Shown here piece after piece: positions 1 through 8,138 of a stretch of 42,665 nt of DNA. The position numbers and the translations under genes are program-made. Each line of letters starts with the position of its first letter. The stretch's first letter is position 1. The DNA is from Verrucomicrobiaceae bacterium (GTDB lineage Bacteria > Verrucomicrobiota > Verrucomicrobiia > Verrucomicrobiales > Verrucomicrobiaceae): assembly GCA_027489965.1 (NCBI GenBank), contig JAIXZA010000183.1, positions 1 through 42,665 of the forward strand. Direction: 5' to 3'. The notes beneath the pieces were generated by a model. The model saw only the letters and a program-made list of their open reading frames with translations, had not been told where the DNA came from and did no database searches.

Positions 1-1
1 C

Positions 2-367
2 AGTGCCGCGACCGAAGATGGTGGTTTTGTTACACCAAGCGGATTCGTTGATGCGGATTACGCTGGTATGTCCTTGAATAACAACTTCCTCGCTGGCTGG
101 TCCACACTGGAATGGTTGACAGTCCTGCCTACAACGAACACAACACGTCCTAATCTCACGATTGGTGCTGTCGGTAGTAATCCATCGGTCTCCTTTGCCA
201 CAGCAGGTGCTTCAGTGAAGTATGTGATCGAAAAATCAACGGATGGTAAAAACTGGACAGTGCTCACAGCCACACCCGTCACTGGTGCTTCATCCATCAG
301 TTATACCGACACGACAACCACAATGACGGCCGGAACCAGCGTTCTGTATCGTGCTTATGCTTTGTAA
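2..367 (+). CDS. C-terminal end of a secreted surface protein (5' truncated)
   Basis: The frame is open from base 2 to a TAA at 365-367, so about 121 residues of a longer protein are visible. An internal ATG at 68 is unlikely to be the start, because the frame continues upstream without a stop. The visible part has an aromatic stretch (NNNFLAGWSTLEWLTVLP) of the kind found near the C-termini of large secreted proteins of this phylum. A fibronectin-III-like end follows (YVIEKSTDGKNWTVL, later LYRAYAL). No catalytic motif, membrane anchor or PEP-CTERM signal is seen. A perfect hairpin terminator follows 33 bases after the stop, so this gene ends its transcription unit. The family is not identified; cell-surface location is inferred from composition only. 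Confidence 0.7.
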   Translation, partial: SAATEDGGFVTPSGFVDADYAGMSLNNNFLAGWSTLEWLTVLPTTNTTRPNLTIGAVGSNPSVSFATAGASVKYVIEKSTDGKNWTVLTATPVTGASSISYTDTTTTMTAGTSVLYRAYAL

Positions 368-400
368 TCGGTTATTCGTTTAATTGGCTTTAACTCTAAC

Positions 401-437
401 AGGGGCGATGTTGCTGAAACATCGCCCCTCCTTTTTA
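401..437 (+). terminator. Rho-independent terminator
   Basis: A perfect 12-base-pair GC-rich stem (401-412 with 418-429) closes a 5-base loop and is followed by a T run at 432-436. It ends the unit of the partial gene upstream. It lies only 10 bases before the best start of the next gene. Confidence 0.9.
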
Positions 438-446
438 TTCTCAGTC

Positions 447-1685
447 ATGAATGCACGGCTCACTTTTTTAGTTTTAATCTCAGCCTTGAACTCCCTGATT
501 GGCCAGGATTTACCCTCTGCTCCTACTTCGCCTAGCTTGCCTCCCGAGATCGCCAAAGTCATCGACAGCGCTCCCAAAGCCCATATTCCGCTATCAGCTG
601 CTGAACCTCTGAAGTGCGCGGTTGAAATGTCCCGATTAATTAGCGGTGATGACGATAAGGCCTTTGAATACCAATATCTCATCTGCAAAGCCTACATGGA
701 AGCAGGTTTAATCGAGGAAGCTTTAGACTTAGCCAAAAGCATGGCAGACTATCGTTCTGGTTTAACATTACTGTCAGTTGCTGAGAATACTCTCAAAATG
801 GGAGGAGATCGTGCAAAGGCCATTCAACTGATAAAAACGGTCGAAACGAATTTAATGAGCTACAAGCCGTGGCAGCAGGAGGTAGTGCGTGGGCGCCTCT
901 ATTTGGCTGGAGAAATGCTTGAATGGCAGAGTTCAAGCCTCAAAGAAATACTGGATAAAGTGACGGATAAGGGGGTGCTCGCGGGAGTCCGCTGCTTGTC
1001 CCAGATTCGAAAGCAGATTAAATCCTCCACGTTAGAAGCAAAAAGTTTTGAAAATCTCTTGAAGGCCATCGACGAACCAACTCCAGAACTCCTGGTGGGG
1101 TGTCGTGAAGTTTTGGATCTGATCCATCAACGGCTAATGAATGGAAATGTGGCGGAAGCTGAAAGTCTTATCAGTCTGGCTATTCAGATTGCCGATTCAT
1201 CGAAAGTTCAACATGTGGATGTTTATCTTGAATACGCAGCCATTTATGTCAAAGCCGGCTTTGAGCAGCTTGGGATGAAGCTTTATCGTGCATGCAAACA
1301 ACGTTTTGGCGGCGATACAGAAGATGTAGCACGTACCCAGTTTTTGTTGGCTCATCTTTGGCAAGTCCGTGGCAAAGGATCCGAGATGAAGCAGTTGTTA
1401 GAGCCGTTTGAAGCTAAAATTCGTGGGCTAGGCAAAATGTACCGTCCTTATGGTCTAGCTTGGATCTCTGCGGCATGGCGGGAGATTGGCGAGGCTGAAC
1501 GTGCGGATTTGTGCATTAAATCTGCAGCTAAGGATGCTGAAACCAACATCAATCCACGAATGAGATTTTTGGGTTCCATCGACATCTGTCTATCGTATGC
1601 CAAAATCAAACGCCCACTGGAAAGTTCCCTCATTAAATTCATGGAGCGGATACGGGAGGGGAATGTAATACCTGTCATTGAGTGA
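447..1685 (+). CDS. Secreted helical-repeat (TPR-like) protein of unknown function
   Basis: 412 residues from the ATG at 447. The frame can be extended to a TTG at 384, but that extension is made of the terminator hairpin, while the ATG at 447 begins directly with a signal peptide (MNARLTFLVLISAL, cleavage near SLIG/QD). The mature protein is almost entirely helical, with alternating small and hydrophobic residues in 30-40 residue pairs, for example EAGLIEEALDLAKSMADY and KAGFEQLGMKLYRACKQ. This resembles TPR or Sel1-type solenoids without a clean consensus. No catalytic motif is visible, and no Shine-Dalgarno sequence precedes the start. A periplasmic scaffold role is inferred from the fold only; no specific function is recognised. 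Confidence 0.75.
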   Translation: MNARLTFLVLISALNSLIGQDLPSAPTSPSLPPEIAKVIDSAPKAHIPLSAAEPLKCAVEMSRLISGDDDKAFEYQYLICKAYMEAGLIEEALDLAKSMADYRSGLTLLSVAENTLKMGGDRAKAIQLIKTVETNLMSYKPWQQEVVRGRLYLAGEMLEWQSSSLKEILDKVTDKGVLAGVRCLSQIRKQIKSSTLEAKSFENLLKAIDEPTPELLVGCREVLDLIHQRLMNGNVAEAESLISLAIQIADSSKVQHVDVYLEYAAIYVKAGFEQLGMKLYRACKQRFGGDTEDVARTQFLLAHLWQVRGKGSEMKQLLEPFEAKIRGLGKMYRPYGLAWISAAWREIGEAERADLCIKSAAKDAETNINPRMRFLGSIDICLSYAKIKRPLESSLIKFMERIREGNVIPVIE

Positions 1686-1967
1686 TTCTAATGGTAAACA
1701 TGCAGAGTTAGCAGTGTAGCACTGGGACCACCTTATGCTGCATAACCGAGGAACGGCTCAGGTTGTGATTTTCCCTTCCTCAAACGTCCAAACACCTTGA
1801 ATTTGTCGTATTTGCTGAGGCATTTGAGTTTTGAAATTGAGCTCCGCTAGCTTTAATCCTATGTGACAATTTTATTTACGACGCGGCAAATTATCAAAAA
1901 TGAGATAAATGTGGGGTGGTTAAGGGCTTTAAATCTCAATCAAAGGGGTCATTTACGATTCAACCCA

Positions 1968-1999
1968 TTAATCAAGTGACCGTTTTGTCACCTAATTGA
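1968..1999. promoter_or_regulatory. Interrupted dyad, candidate operator
   Basis: Two 13-base arms (1968-1980 and 1987-1999) match in inverted orientation at 10 of 13 positions around a 6-base spacer. The inner core is GTGAC-N6-GTCAC. This could be a binding site for a dimeric regulator of the receptor gene; no regulator is identified. Confidence 0.3.
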
Positions 2000-2028
2000 A
2001 ATTGAGCAAAGAAGAATAATCTAGAAGT

Positions 2029-2052
2029 AAAGAACCGCTCTCGCGGATCTTT
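2029..2052 (+). promoter_or_regulatory. Hairpin in the receptor leader (weak terminator or attenuator)
   Basis: A 10-base stem with one A-A mismatch (2029-2038 with 2043-2052), a 4-base loop and only a short T stretch. It is 344 bases beyond the preceding gene and 149 bases before the receptor start, so an attenuator or mRNA-stability element is as likely as a terminator. Confidence 0.35.
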
Positions 2053-2191
2053 TCTGCCTTTCACATGACCATAAATGCCCCCATAGACGACGACTGCTCA
2101 GGTTTTGGGGTGTATCCTAGTTTGAGCCAGGGATGTTATGTCGTAAACGCAGAAATCGTTTCAGAGGAACTAACCCACGCCATGCATACTC

Positions 2192-2197
2192 AGGAGG
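2192..2197 (+). promoter_or_regulatory. Strong Shine-Dalgarno site that sets the receptor start
   Basis: AGGAGG lies 4 bases before the ATG at 2202. The longer frame from the ATG at 2133 would add 23 arginine-rich residues before the signal peptide and lacks such a site, so 2202 is preferred. Confidence 0.85.
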
Positions 2198-2201
2198 TGA
2201 A

Positions 2202-5200
2202 ATGTTTTCCTGTTTGAACTCAAAGCTTCGGAGCCTACTCACGATTGTCTTCGGGGCGCTAATCCTGATTGTTTGCTGCATCCCTTCAATGGTTTTAGGG
2301 CAAGCAAGTGGTGGATTGCGTGGCAGCATTCAAGATGCTGACTTTTTGATGCCAGTCAGTGGAGTTACAATCTATCTCGAGCCGGCAGGCGTCAGTATTA
2401 CTTCGGATAGTGATGGGCAGTTCTTTCTCAACGGAGTTCCACCTGGGGCCTACCGCGTTTTAGCCACTCGTGATGGGTACGTGCGCACGAGTCTGAATGA
2501 TGTTGTTGTCTCAGCTGGGAACGTCAAAGAAGTCAGTCTGGAAATGACCGCTGAAGTCGTTGAACTCGATGAGTTTGTTGTCGAGGAGGAGGCCGTTCAG
2601 GAGGAGGCGATTACTCCGCTAGCTGTGGGAACGGACTTACAATCTTTCGCTTCAGCCATTGCTCCAGAACTGTTGAAGGCTTCTGGCTCAGGAGGGGATA
2701 TTGGCTCCGCGACCAAGCGTCTGACTGCGACAGCTGTTGTGGATAGTCGTTATGTGGTCATCCGCGGTTTGAGTGATCGATACAATGTGGTGGTGCTTAA
2801 CGGCGCTCGAGTGCCGAGTTCAGATCCAGATAAGCGCGCCGTAAACATTGATATTTTCCCAACAGGTTTGGTGGAGACCCTAATCAGTTCAAAAACGTTT
2901 GCGCCCAGCATGCCCGGTGAAACATCTGGCGGTTATCTAAACATCATCACCAAGCGAGTGCCTAAAGAGCCCTTCTTCCGCTGGTCTTATTCGACCGCCT
3001 ACAATACAGGCACGCATGGTAAAGGAGATTTTTTGTCAGATCCCTCAAATAGCACGGGCTTCTTGGGCACAGGAAGAGATCGTGCGCTGCCGGATCAGCT
3101 TCGGAATTTCGACAGCACAACTCTGCCACGGGGCACCGGCGGACCTTTGGGCAATACTCTTATCTATCGAAATCCACCAAGGCCTGGATCAAACGATGTA
3201 AGAAACCAGGGTTTTCAAAACAATCGAGATACAGCTGCCAGACTTCTTTCTGGGAGGAGTATGGGCGCTGAAACCATGGACGCTCCTCTGAATTATACCT
3301 TCTCTGCTCTTGCTGGTACAAGGATCGAAGATTTCATGGGCGGCACGTTAGGCCTTGTCGGAGGGTTTACTTATTCAAAAAAATACCAAATGGATCGGGG
3401 CGTACGCGGTGCTGCTGCACTCACAGGAATAGGTGTGGCCCAGCAAACCCAATTTAACATCTATGAGAAAGGACAAGAGAGCCTGCTAGCTGGGGGATTG
3501 TTAAGTGCCACGCTGGAGTTTTCTCCAGAGGATAGCATTACGATGACTTATTTCACCAACATCGCTGCCGAAGATGAAGCCATCTTTGCCTACGGTGAAA
3601 ATAGAGGACTCGGGACTGCTGCGAATGGAGTGCCTCTTGAAAATGAAACATCACTGACTTTTCGTGAATCGCTTGTCTATACTGAGCGCCGACTTCAAAC
3701 ACTTCAGCTTTCTGGTGAGCATAAGTTCCCAGACCACGGCGATATCAAGATGGATTGGATCGCTGCATACAGCATGTCGTCTCAGGATCAGCCGGATATT
3801 CGAAAAGCCTTCTATGCCTACGATTTTACAGCTCAACAATACATTCCCGCTGGTGACCCAGCTCCGCCAGACTTCGAGCGCATTTGGCGGCGTTTGGATG
3901 ATACCAACTTTAACCTTGCACTTAACTTTGATGTTCCGTTGGAGGATACTTACGGGAAAGAGGAGGCTAGTTCTAAATTGGAATTCGGTGCCAGCATTGA
4001 TTACAGCACGAGAGATTACACGTCCGAAAATTTTGAATACGAATTACGGACGCCAAACGATTCGCGTTTCCCACGACTGACCAATCCTTTCTCGCCAGGT
4101 GGGGGTGCCGGTGGCTTAACACTTGGTGATGTTTTGGGCCAAGTGGACTTGGGAAGTCATTTGCCAGGAAACCCAATTGCTGGGAGCACTCAGTTTCAGG
4201 ATTCAATTTTCTTGGTGCGTGGATTAGCATTGCCCGTTAGAGAGACTTATACAGCCACCCAATCTATTCCCGCGGCCTACGCCTCAATCACTTTTTCAGT
4301 GAAAGATACATTGGAAGTCAATGTCGGTGCTCGGCTGGAGGTCACAGACATGAGTATCAAGACGGGGACCAATTTTGATGACCTTGATACAGCATCTAAT
4401 TCTGCTACTTTGCTTAAATTTGATCCATTGACAGGGGATCGTTTGCCTGCGGACAAGCTGGCCAATCCATCCATCAATCGGGTGGATTTTTTACCAACTC
4501 TGTCTGCGCGTTGGCAAATTGCAGAAGATATGGCGCTTCGCAGTGCCATTACACATACCGTTGCTCGACCTACCTTTAAGGAACTCGCTCCCGCGCTAGC
4601 GCGCGATCCTGAGAGTGGTGACTTGTTTGTGGGATACGTACTTTTAGAGGCTTCGAATGTTTATAACTGGGATACTCGCTGGGAATGGGACATGGGCCGA
4701 GGTGATCTCTTAGCACTCAGTTTCTTTGCCAAGTATATCGACAAACCGATCGAATATGTTTACACTGGTCTCATCAATACGGTCCGCAATGATCGCTCAG
4801 CAGCACTTTACGGTTTTGAAATTGAACTGAATAAAAGGCTTGGAGAGGTAAATCCATTCTTAGAAGGCTTTAACTTCAGCATGAACTATGGTTATGTCTT
4901 TTCGCAAGTTCAGCTGAATGACATTAATTTAGTCAATCGAGAATCCGTGGGGTTATCGACGACTCGTCCGCTACAGGGGCAACCTGAATATACCTTCAAC
5001 GCAAATTTAAGTCACGATAATGAGGATATGGGATTGAGCGTTGGTGTATTGCTCAATATTACAGGGCCGTTACTTTACTCGGTGGGTGGCCGTGCTGACG
5101 CGGCAGGTATTTCTGCACCTGATGTCTATCAACGTGCCTACACTTCTGTTGATGCCTATGTGACAAAAAGACTGCTCCCCAACTGGGAATTGTCGTTCCG

Positions 5201-5312
5201 AATCTCCAATTTGTTGGATGAACCGCGTCAGCGTTATTTTTCTACAGGGGAACCCTTCAGCGATCTCAAGAGCGGGGCTGTTTACAGCCTAGGACTGAAT
5301 GCCAAGTGGTAA
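2202..5312 (+). CDS. TonB-dependent outer-membrane receptor with carboxypeptidase-regulatory-like N-terminal domain
   Basis: 1036 residues from the ATG at 2202, which has a strong ribosome site. The order is: signal peptide (about 1-33, hydrophobic core near 12-30); a carboxypeptidase-regulatory-like beta domain (about 38-118, with DGQFFLNGVPPGAYRV); a TonB-box-like stretch (LDEFVV, 122-127); a plug domain (about 150-270, with YVVIRGLSDRYN and SGGYLNIITK); then a long beta-barrel rich in alternating aromatic and polar residues. The last residue is tryptophan, an aromatic end as expected for BAM-dependent barrels. Receptors of this kind import a bound ligand using energy from TonB-ExbB-ExbD, which is encoded by the next operon. 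The ligand is unknown. No SusD partner is adjacent, which argues against a classical Sus glycan system. Confidence 0.93.
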   Translation: MFSCLNSKLRSLLTIVFGALILIVCCIPSMVLGQASGGLRGSIQDADFLMPVSGVTIYLEPAGVSITSDSDGQFFLNGVPPGAYRVLATRDGYVRTSLNDVVVSAGNVKEVSLEMTAEVVELDEFVVEEEAVQEEAITPLAVGTDLQSFASAIAPELLKASGSGGDIGSATKRLTATAVVDSRYVVIRGLSDRYNVVVLNGARVPSSDPDKRAVNIDIFPTGLVETLISSKTFAPSMPGETSGGYLNIITKRVPKEPFFRWSYSTAYNTGTHGKGDFLSDPSNSTGFLGTGRDRALPDQLRNFDSTTLPRGTGGPLGNTLIYRNPPRPGSNDVRNQGFQNNRDTAARLLSGRSMGAETMDAPLNYTFSALAGTRIEDFMGGTLGLVGGFTYSKKYQMDRGVRGAAALTGIGVAQQTQFNIYEKGQESLLAGGLLSATLEFSPEDSITMTYFTNIAAEDEAIFAYGENRGLGTAANGVPLENETSLTFRESLVYTERRLQTLQLSGEHKFPDHGDIKMDWIAAYSMSSQDQPDIRKAFYAYDFTAQQYIPAGDPAPPDFERIWRRLDDTNFNLALNFDVPLEDTYGKEEASSKLEFGASIDYSTRDYTSENFEYELRTPNDSRFPRLTNPFSPGGGAGGLTLGDVLGQVDLGSHLPGNPIAGSTQFQDSIFLVRGLALPVRETYTATQSIPAAYASITFSVKDTLEVNVGARLEVTDMSIKTGTNFDDLDTASNSATLLKFDPLTGDRLPADKLANPSINRVDFLPTLSARWQIAEDMALRSAITHTVARPTFKELAPALARDPESGDLFVGYVLLEASNVYNWDTRWEWDMGRGDLLALSFFAKYIDKPIEYVYTGLINTVRNDRSAALYGFEIELNKRLGEVNPFLEGFNFSMNYGYVFSQVQLNDINLVNRESVGLSTTRPLQGQPEYTFNANLSHDNEDMGLSVGVLLNITGPLLYSVGGRADAAGISAPDVYQRAYTSVDAYVTKRLLPNWELSFRISNLLDEPRQRYFSTGEPFSDLKSGAVYSLGLNAKW

Positions 5313-5372
5313 TGCAACGGTTTCGTCACTTAACGGAACGTGAATTTAACGCGCTGCTCGACAGTAATAAGA

Positions 5373-5378
5373 TATAAT
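5373..5378 (+). promoter_or_regulatory. Candidate -10 box of the TonB operon
   Basis: A perfect TATAAT lies 30 bases before the ATG at 5409, in an AT-rich stretch of the 96-base gap after the receptor. No good -35 hexamer is found at 16-18 bases. The operon therefore probably has its own promoter, although read-through from the receptor gene is possible because no terminator is seen in the gap. Confidence 0.5.
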
Positions 5379-5408
5379 TTTTAATGATCTATCAAACCCG
5401 ATTTTAGA

Positions 5409-6200
5409 ATGAACGCAAGATTAGCTCGGTTAATCATCCTTGGAATAGCAGGCACGATGAACATTGGTGCCCAGGAGGCAGCAACCAAATCGCCTGATGC
5501 AGGTGCCGATATGGACTCAACGCGAGGTCTGCTTCAGCAATGGTCATCAACTCAGCGTTTGATCGCTAGTGAGCGGGCAGACTGGGAGAATGGGAAGGCG
5601 ATGCTTCAAGGGCGCATTCAATTGCTGAAAATCTCTGTCGAAGAGACAGAAAAGAAGATTGCTGAAGCCAAGACGAAGCTTGAAGACGTGAAGAAACGCA
5701 CGGCTGAAACAGAAGCAGAGAAGATCAAAACACGAGAAGCCACTGAGGCTCTTGTCGCTGTCGCACCTGAGCTGGAGGAGGGCGTCAAAGGTTTATTTGG
5801 ACGTGTTCCTGGAGTAATTCAAGAAAAGGTCAAGGTGTTGCATGATCGTATCCCCAAGGCCGGAGCTGATGTGAAAAACATTACGGCAGCGGAGCGCTTT
5901 CAGAATGTTTTGGGTATTCTCAATGAACTCGGGAAAGCCAATAATGAACTCACTACGATTCCTGAAATCCACGATATCGGTGACGGTAAAAAGGCCGAAG
6001 TCAAAGTGGTCTATGTTGGCTTAGGCCAAGGTTATTTTGTCAACTCCAGTGGCACGATCGGCGGCCTTGGACTCCCCAGCGATCAAGGCTGGACTTGGAA
6101 GACCGATGCGACCATCGCCCCGAAAATGCGTGAGGTCGTCGAAGTCATGAAAAAAGCAATCGCCCCGAAACTGGTCGAATTGCCCGCTGAGATCCGCTGA
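5409..6200 (+). CDS. DUF3450-like periplasmic coiled-coil protein of a TonB2-type system
   Basis: 263 residues. A signal peptide (about 1-22, ending near GAQ/EAA) is followed by a long coiled coil (about 38-115, rich in K, E and A, with LKISVEETEKKIAEAKTKL). A compact C-terminal part contains VYVGLGQGYFVNSSG. This layout, and the position directly before an ExbB with a periplasmic extension, fits the DUF3450 proteins found next to TtpC in Vibrio TonB2-type loci. There they are thought to assist TonB energy transduction in the periplasm. The stop overlaps the next start (TGATG at 6198-6202), so the genes are translationally coupled. Family assignment rests on pattern and context; the precise role is inferred. 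Confidence 0.75.
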   Translation: MNARLARLIILGIAGTMNIGAQEAATKSPDAGADMDSTRGLLQQWSSTQRLIASERADWENGKAMLQGRIQLLKISVEETEKKIAEAKTKLEDVKKRTAETEAEKIKTREATEALVAVAPELEEGVKGLFGRVPGVIQEKVKVLHDRIPKAGADVKNITAAERFQNVLGILNELGKANNELTTIPEIHDIGDGKKAEVKVVYVGLGQGYFVNSSGTIGGLGLPSDQGWTWKTDATIAPKMREVVEVMKKAIAPKLVELPAEIR

Positions 6201-7711
6201 TGCCAACCTGTAACGCCTCGAAACTTATGAGACCTATCGTAACCACCCTCTTCATCCTGTCCGCCAGCCTGGCCAGTGCCAGCGCGGCTGGGTTCTCCGC
6301 TGCTAAAGCCTCGGCCCAGGCAGATTATGATCGCAGTAAGGAAGACCTGTCTAAGGTGCAAGCTGAGATTGGCAAAGAAAAGGAACCTCTGAATCGTGAG
6401 CTGGCCCAATTGGAAGAAAAACTGCGCCAGCTACAAGATCAGTATGCGCCACTGACCCGTGAAGTGGACACGGCTGAGTTGAACTTCTCTAATCTGAAAA
6501 GTCAGGTGAAGCTGGCAGGTGAAGAAAACTTGTATCTGACCAACATTCTGGATGAGTACACCAAGGGTTTTGAATCCAAGGTTCATGCCAGTGAAATGCA
6601 GATTTATAAGCCGACTCTGGATAAAGCCAAGATGGCTTCTGAGAATGAAAAGACGCCACTTAAAGAGCGTTTCCTCACTCAAGTGGACTTGCTGCGTGCA
6701 GCCATTAGGCGCCTTAATGAAATCATTGGTGGTGCCCGTTTCTCGGGTAAGGCTGTCGATAGCCAAGGTCTTGTGATGGATGGTACCTTTGCAGTGATCG
6801 GACCGATGGCGTTCTTCTCAACCAAAGGCGGAGTAGGTGCGGGCGTCGCGATGCCGCAAGTCGGTTCACCGATGCCGATCATTCGTAGCATCACTCCAGA
6901 AATCAATGCCTCTATCGCTTCTCTGATTGAGACGGGCAAAGGCTTGCTGCCACTGGACGGAACTCTTGGCGGTGCCATCAGTGAGTTTGTCACCAAGCAC
7001 AGCTTGTTAGACACCTACAAGCATGGTGGACCGATCATGCATCCTCTCTTGCTGACGAGCATTCTGGTTTTTGGCACAGCCCTAGAGCGTATCTTCTTCA
7101 TTCTGCGTGAGAAGAAACGCCGCAAGCCGAAGGACGTAATGCAATTGCTGGACGCCGTCGAGGCTGGTCACTTTGATCAAGCCATTGCCGTCGGTGCCAA
7201 GTCGAACGACTATGTGGCGCGTGCTTTGGCTCATGCCTTGGAGCATGTCGAAACCAATATTTCGGACGCTCTTGGACTCTCGGCTTCTCTCGAAATCAAA
7301 CGCTTCAAGCGTGGTTTCTTCATTCTGGACACCGGTATGACCATCGCCCCTCTTCTTGGACTTCTCGGAACGGTGACAGGGATGATGGCGTCCTTTGCTT
7401 CCATCGGAGCAGACATGGGTGCGCCATCCGCCATCACTGGTGGTATTGCTGAGGCTCTGATTGCTACGGCTTTCGGTCTCGTTATCGCCATGACCGGTCT
7501 GATTCCTTTCAACTACCTCAACAACATGGTGGAAGATGCCGAGCATGAACTCGAAATCGCGGCTTCCAAGCTCGAGCTGATCATCGAGAAGAACAAGAAA
7601 GTGGAGGAAGATCTACGTCATCGCCATCGCGTGATGCTGGCCACTGAGGACAATCAAAAAGCTTCTGGCAACAAGACTTCCGCTCTGGGACAAAACCCTC
7701 TGACTGCCTAA
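6200..7711 (+). CDS. exbB: ExbB/TolQ/MotA-family proton channel with TtpC-like periplasmic extension
   Basis: 503 residues from the overlapping ATG at 6200; a second ATG at 6227 also leads into the signal sequence. After the signal peptide comes a coiled coil (about 30-115) and a periplasmic domain to about 270. The MotA/TolQ/ExbB core follows: TM1 about 276-300 (PIMHPLLLTSILVFG), TM2 about 371-398 (TIAPLLGLLGTVTGMM) and TM3 about 416-440 (EALIATAFGLVIAMTGL). ExbB forms the inner-membrane channel that, with ExbD, couples proton flow to TonB. Standard ExbB is near 240 residues, so the long N-terminus makes this TtpC-like. Vibrio TonB2 loci carry both TtpC and a separate ExbB2; here one gene seems to serve both roles. 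ExbD starts 3 bases after the stop. Confidence 0.92.
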   Translation: MPTCNASKLMRPIVTTLFILSASLASASAAGFSAAKASAQADYDRSKEDLSKVQAEIGKEKEPLNRELAQLEEKLRQLQDQYAPLTREVDTAELNFSNLKSQVKLAGEENLYLTNILDEYTKGFESKVHASEMQIYKPTLDKAKMASENEKTPLKERFLTQVDLLRAAIRRLNEIIGGARFSGKAVDSQGLVMDGTFAVIGPMAFFSTKGGVGAGVAMPQVGSPMPIIRSITPEINASIASLIETGKGLLPLDGTLGGAISEFVTKHSLLDTYKHGGPIMHPLLLTSILVFGTALERIFFILREKKRRKPKDVMQLLDAVEAGHFDQAIAVGAKSNDYVARALAHALEHVETNISDALGLSASLEIKRFKRGFFILDTGMTIAPLLGLLGTVTGMMASFASIGADMGAPSAITGGIAEALIATAFGLVIAMTGLIPFNYLNNMVEDAEHELEIAASKLELIIEKNKKVEEDLRHRHRVMLATEDNQKASGNKTSALGQNPLTA

Positions 7712-7714
7712 TTC

Positions 7715-8122
7715 ATGAAGTTTAAAAAACGCGCCAAGAAACACGCCAAGATTGAGGTCATTCCTCTGATCGACGTCGTGTTCTTCCTGCTGGCCACCTT
7801 CGTCATGGTGTCTCTTTCCATGACCAAGAATGAGGGCATCACCGTGAACGTCCCCTCTGCCTCCACGGCCTCACCTAAGGAGAGCAAAAATGAAACACTG
7901 ACACTGAGCGTAGCTCAGCAGGGAGAGATCTTCTTCAACAAGGAAAAGATCAACTTTGCTCAGTTGCCCATCCGTCTGCAAAACTTCAAATCAGCCAACA
8001 AAGATCCGCAGGTCGTGGTGAATGCTGACGGCAAGGCTGAGTATTCCCATGTTGTCGCGGTGATTGATGAAGTGAAGCGTATTGGCATCACCAAGGTGGC
8101 TCTTTCAACGGAGCGGAAATAA
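7715..8122 (+). CDS. exbD: ExbD/TolR biopolymer transport protein
   Basis: 135 residues, the usual ExbD length. A short basic cytoplasmic tail (KFKKRAKKHAK) is followed by one membrane helix (IPLIDVVFFLLATFVMV). The helix carries the conserved aspartate, here D20, that takes part in proton passage. A periplasmic domain with the typical VVVNADGKAEYSHVVAVID stretch completes the protein. It starts 3 bases after exbB and lies 16 bases before tonB, within one operon. It is expected to form the stator complex with the upstream ExbB and transmit force to TonB. Confidence 0.95.
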   Translation: MKFKKRAKKHAKIEVIPLIDVVFFLLATFVMVSLSMTKNEGITVNVPSASTASPKESKNETLTLSVAQQGEIFFNKEKINFAQLPIRLQNFKSANKDPQVVVNADGKAEYSHVVAVIDEVKRIGITKVALSTERK

Positions 8123-8138
8123 GAAGCCGTATTGATTT

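Larger units (their letters stand above)
1686..2201. other. Long intergenic leader before the TonB-dependent receptor
   Basis: 516 bases without a convincing gene. It contains an interrupted dyad (1968-1999), a mismatched hairpin (2029-2052) and a possible 50-codon upstream frame (2065-2217). A single Fur-type half-site (1890-1896) has no partner. I could not settle on a -35/-10 pair. The length and the dyads suggest regulation of the receptor, but the controlling factor is unknown. Confidence 0.5.

Noticed and set aside
384..446. TTG at 384 as start of the helical-repeat gene
   Set aside because: The extra 21 codons consist of the terminator hairpin and would precede a good signal peptide that begins at the ATG at 447.
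1712..1745. Short inverted repeats after the helical-repeat gene (CAGTG/CACTG and TTATG/CATAA)
   Set aside because: Stems of 5 bases without a T run are expected by chance and do not support a terminator.
1890..1896. ATTATCA half-site before the receptor as a Fur box
   Set aside because: Only half of the palindrome is present; the partner half does not match, so iron control of the receptor is not supported.
3664..4080. Alternative + strand frame of 138 codons within the receptor
   Set aside because: The receptor frame is continuous through it and carries the barrel; the alternative has no recognisable features.
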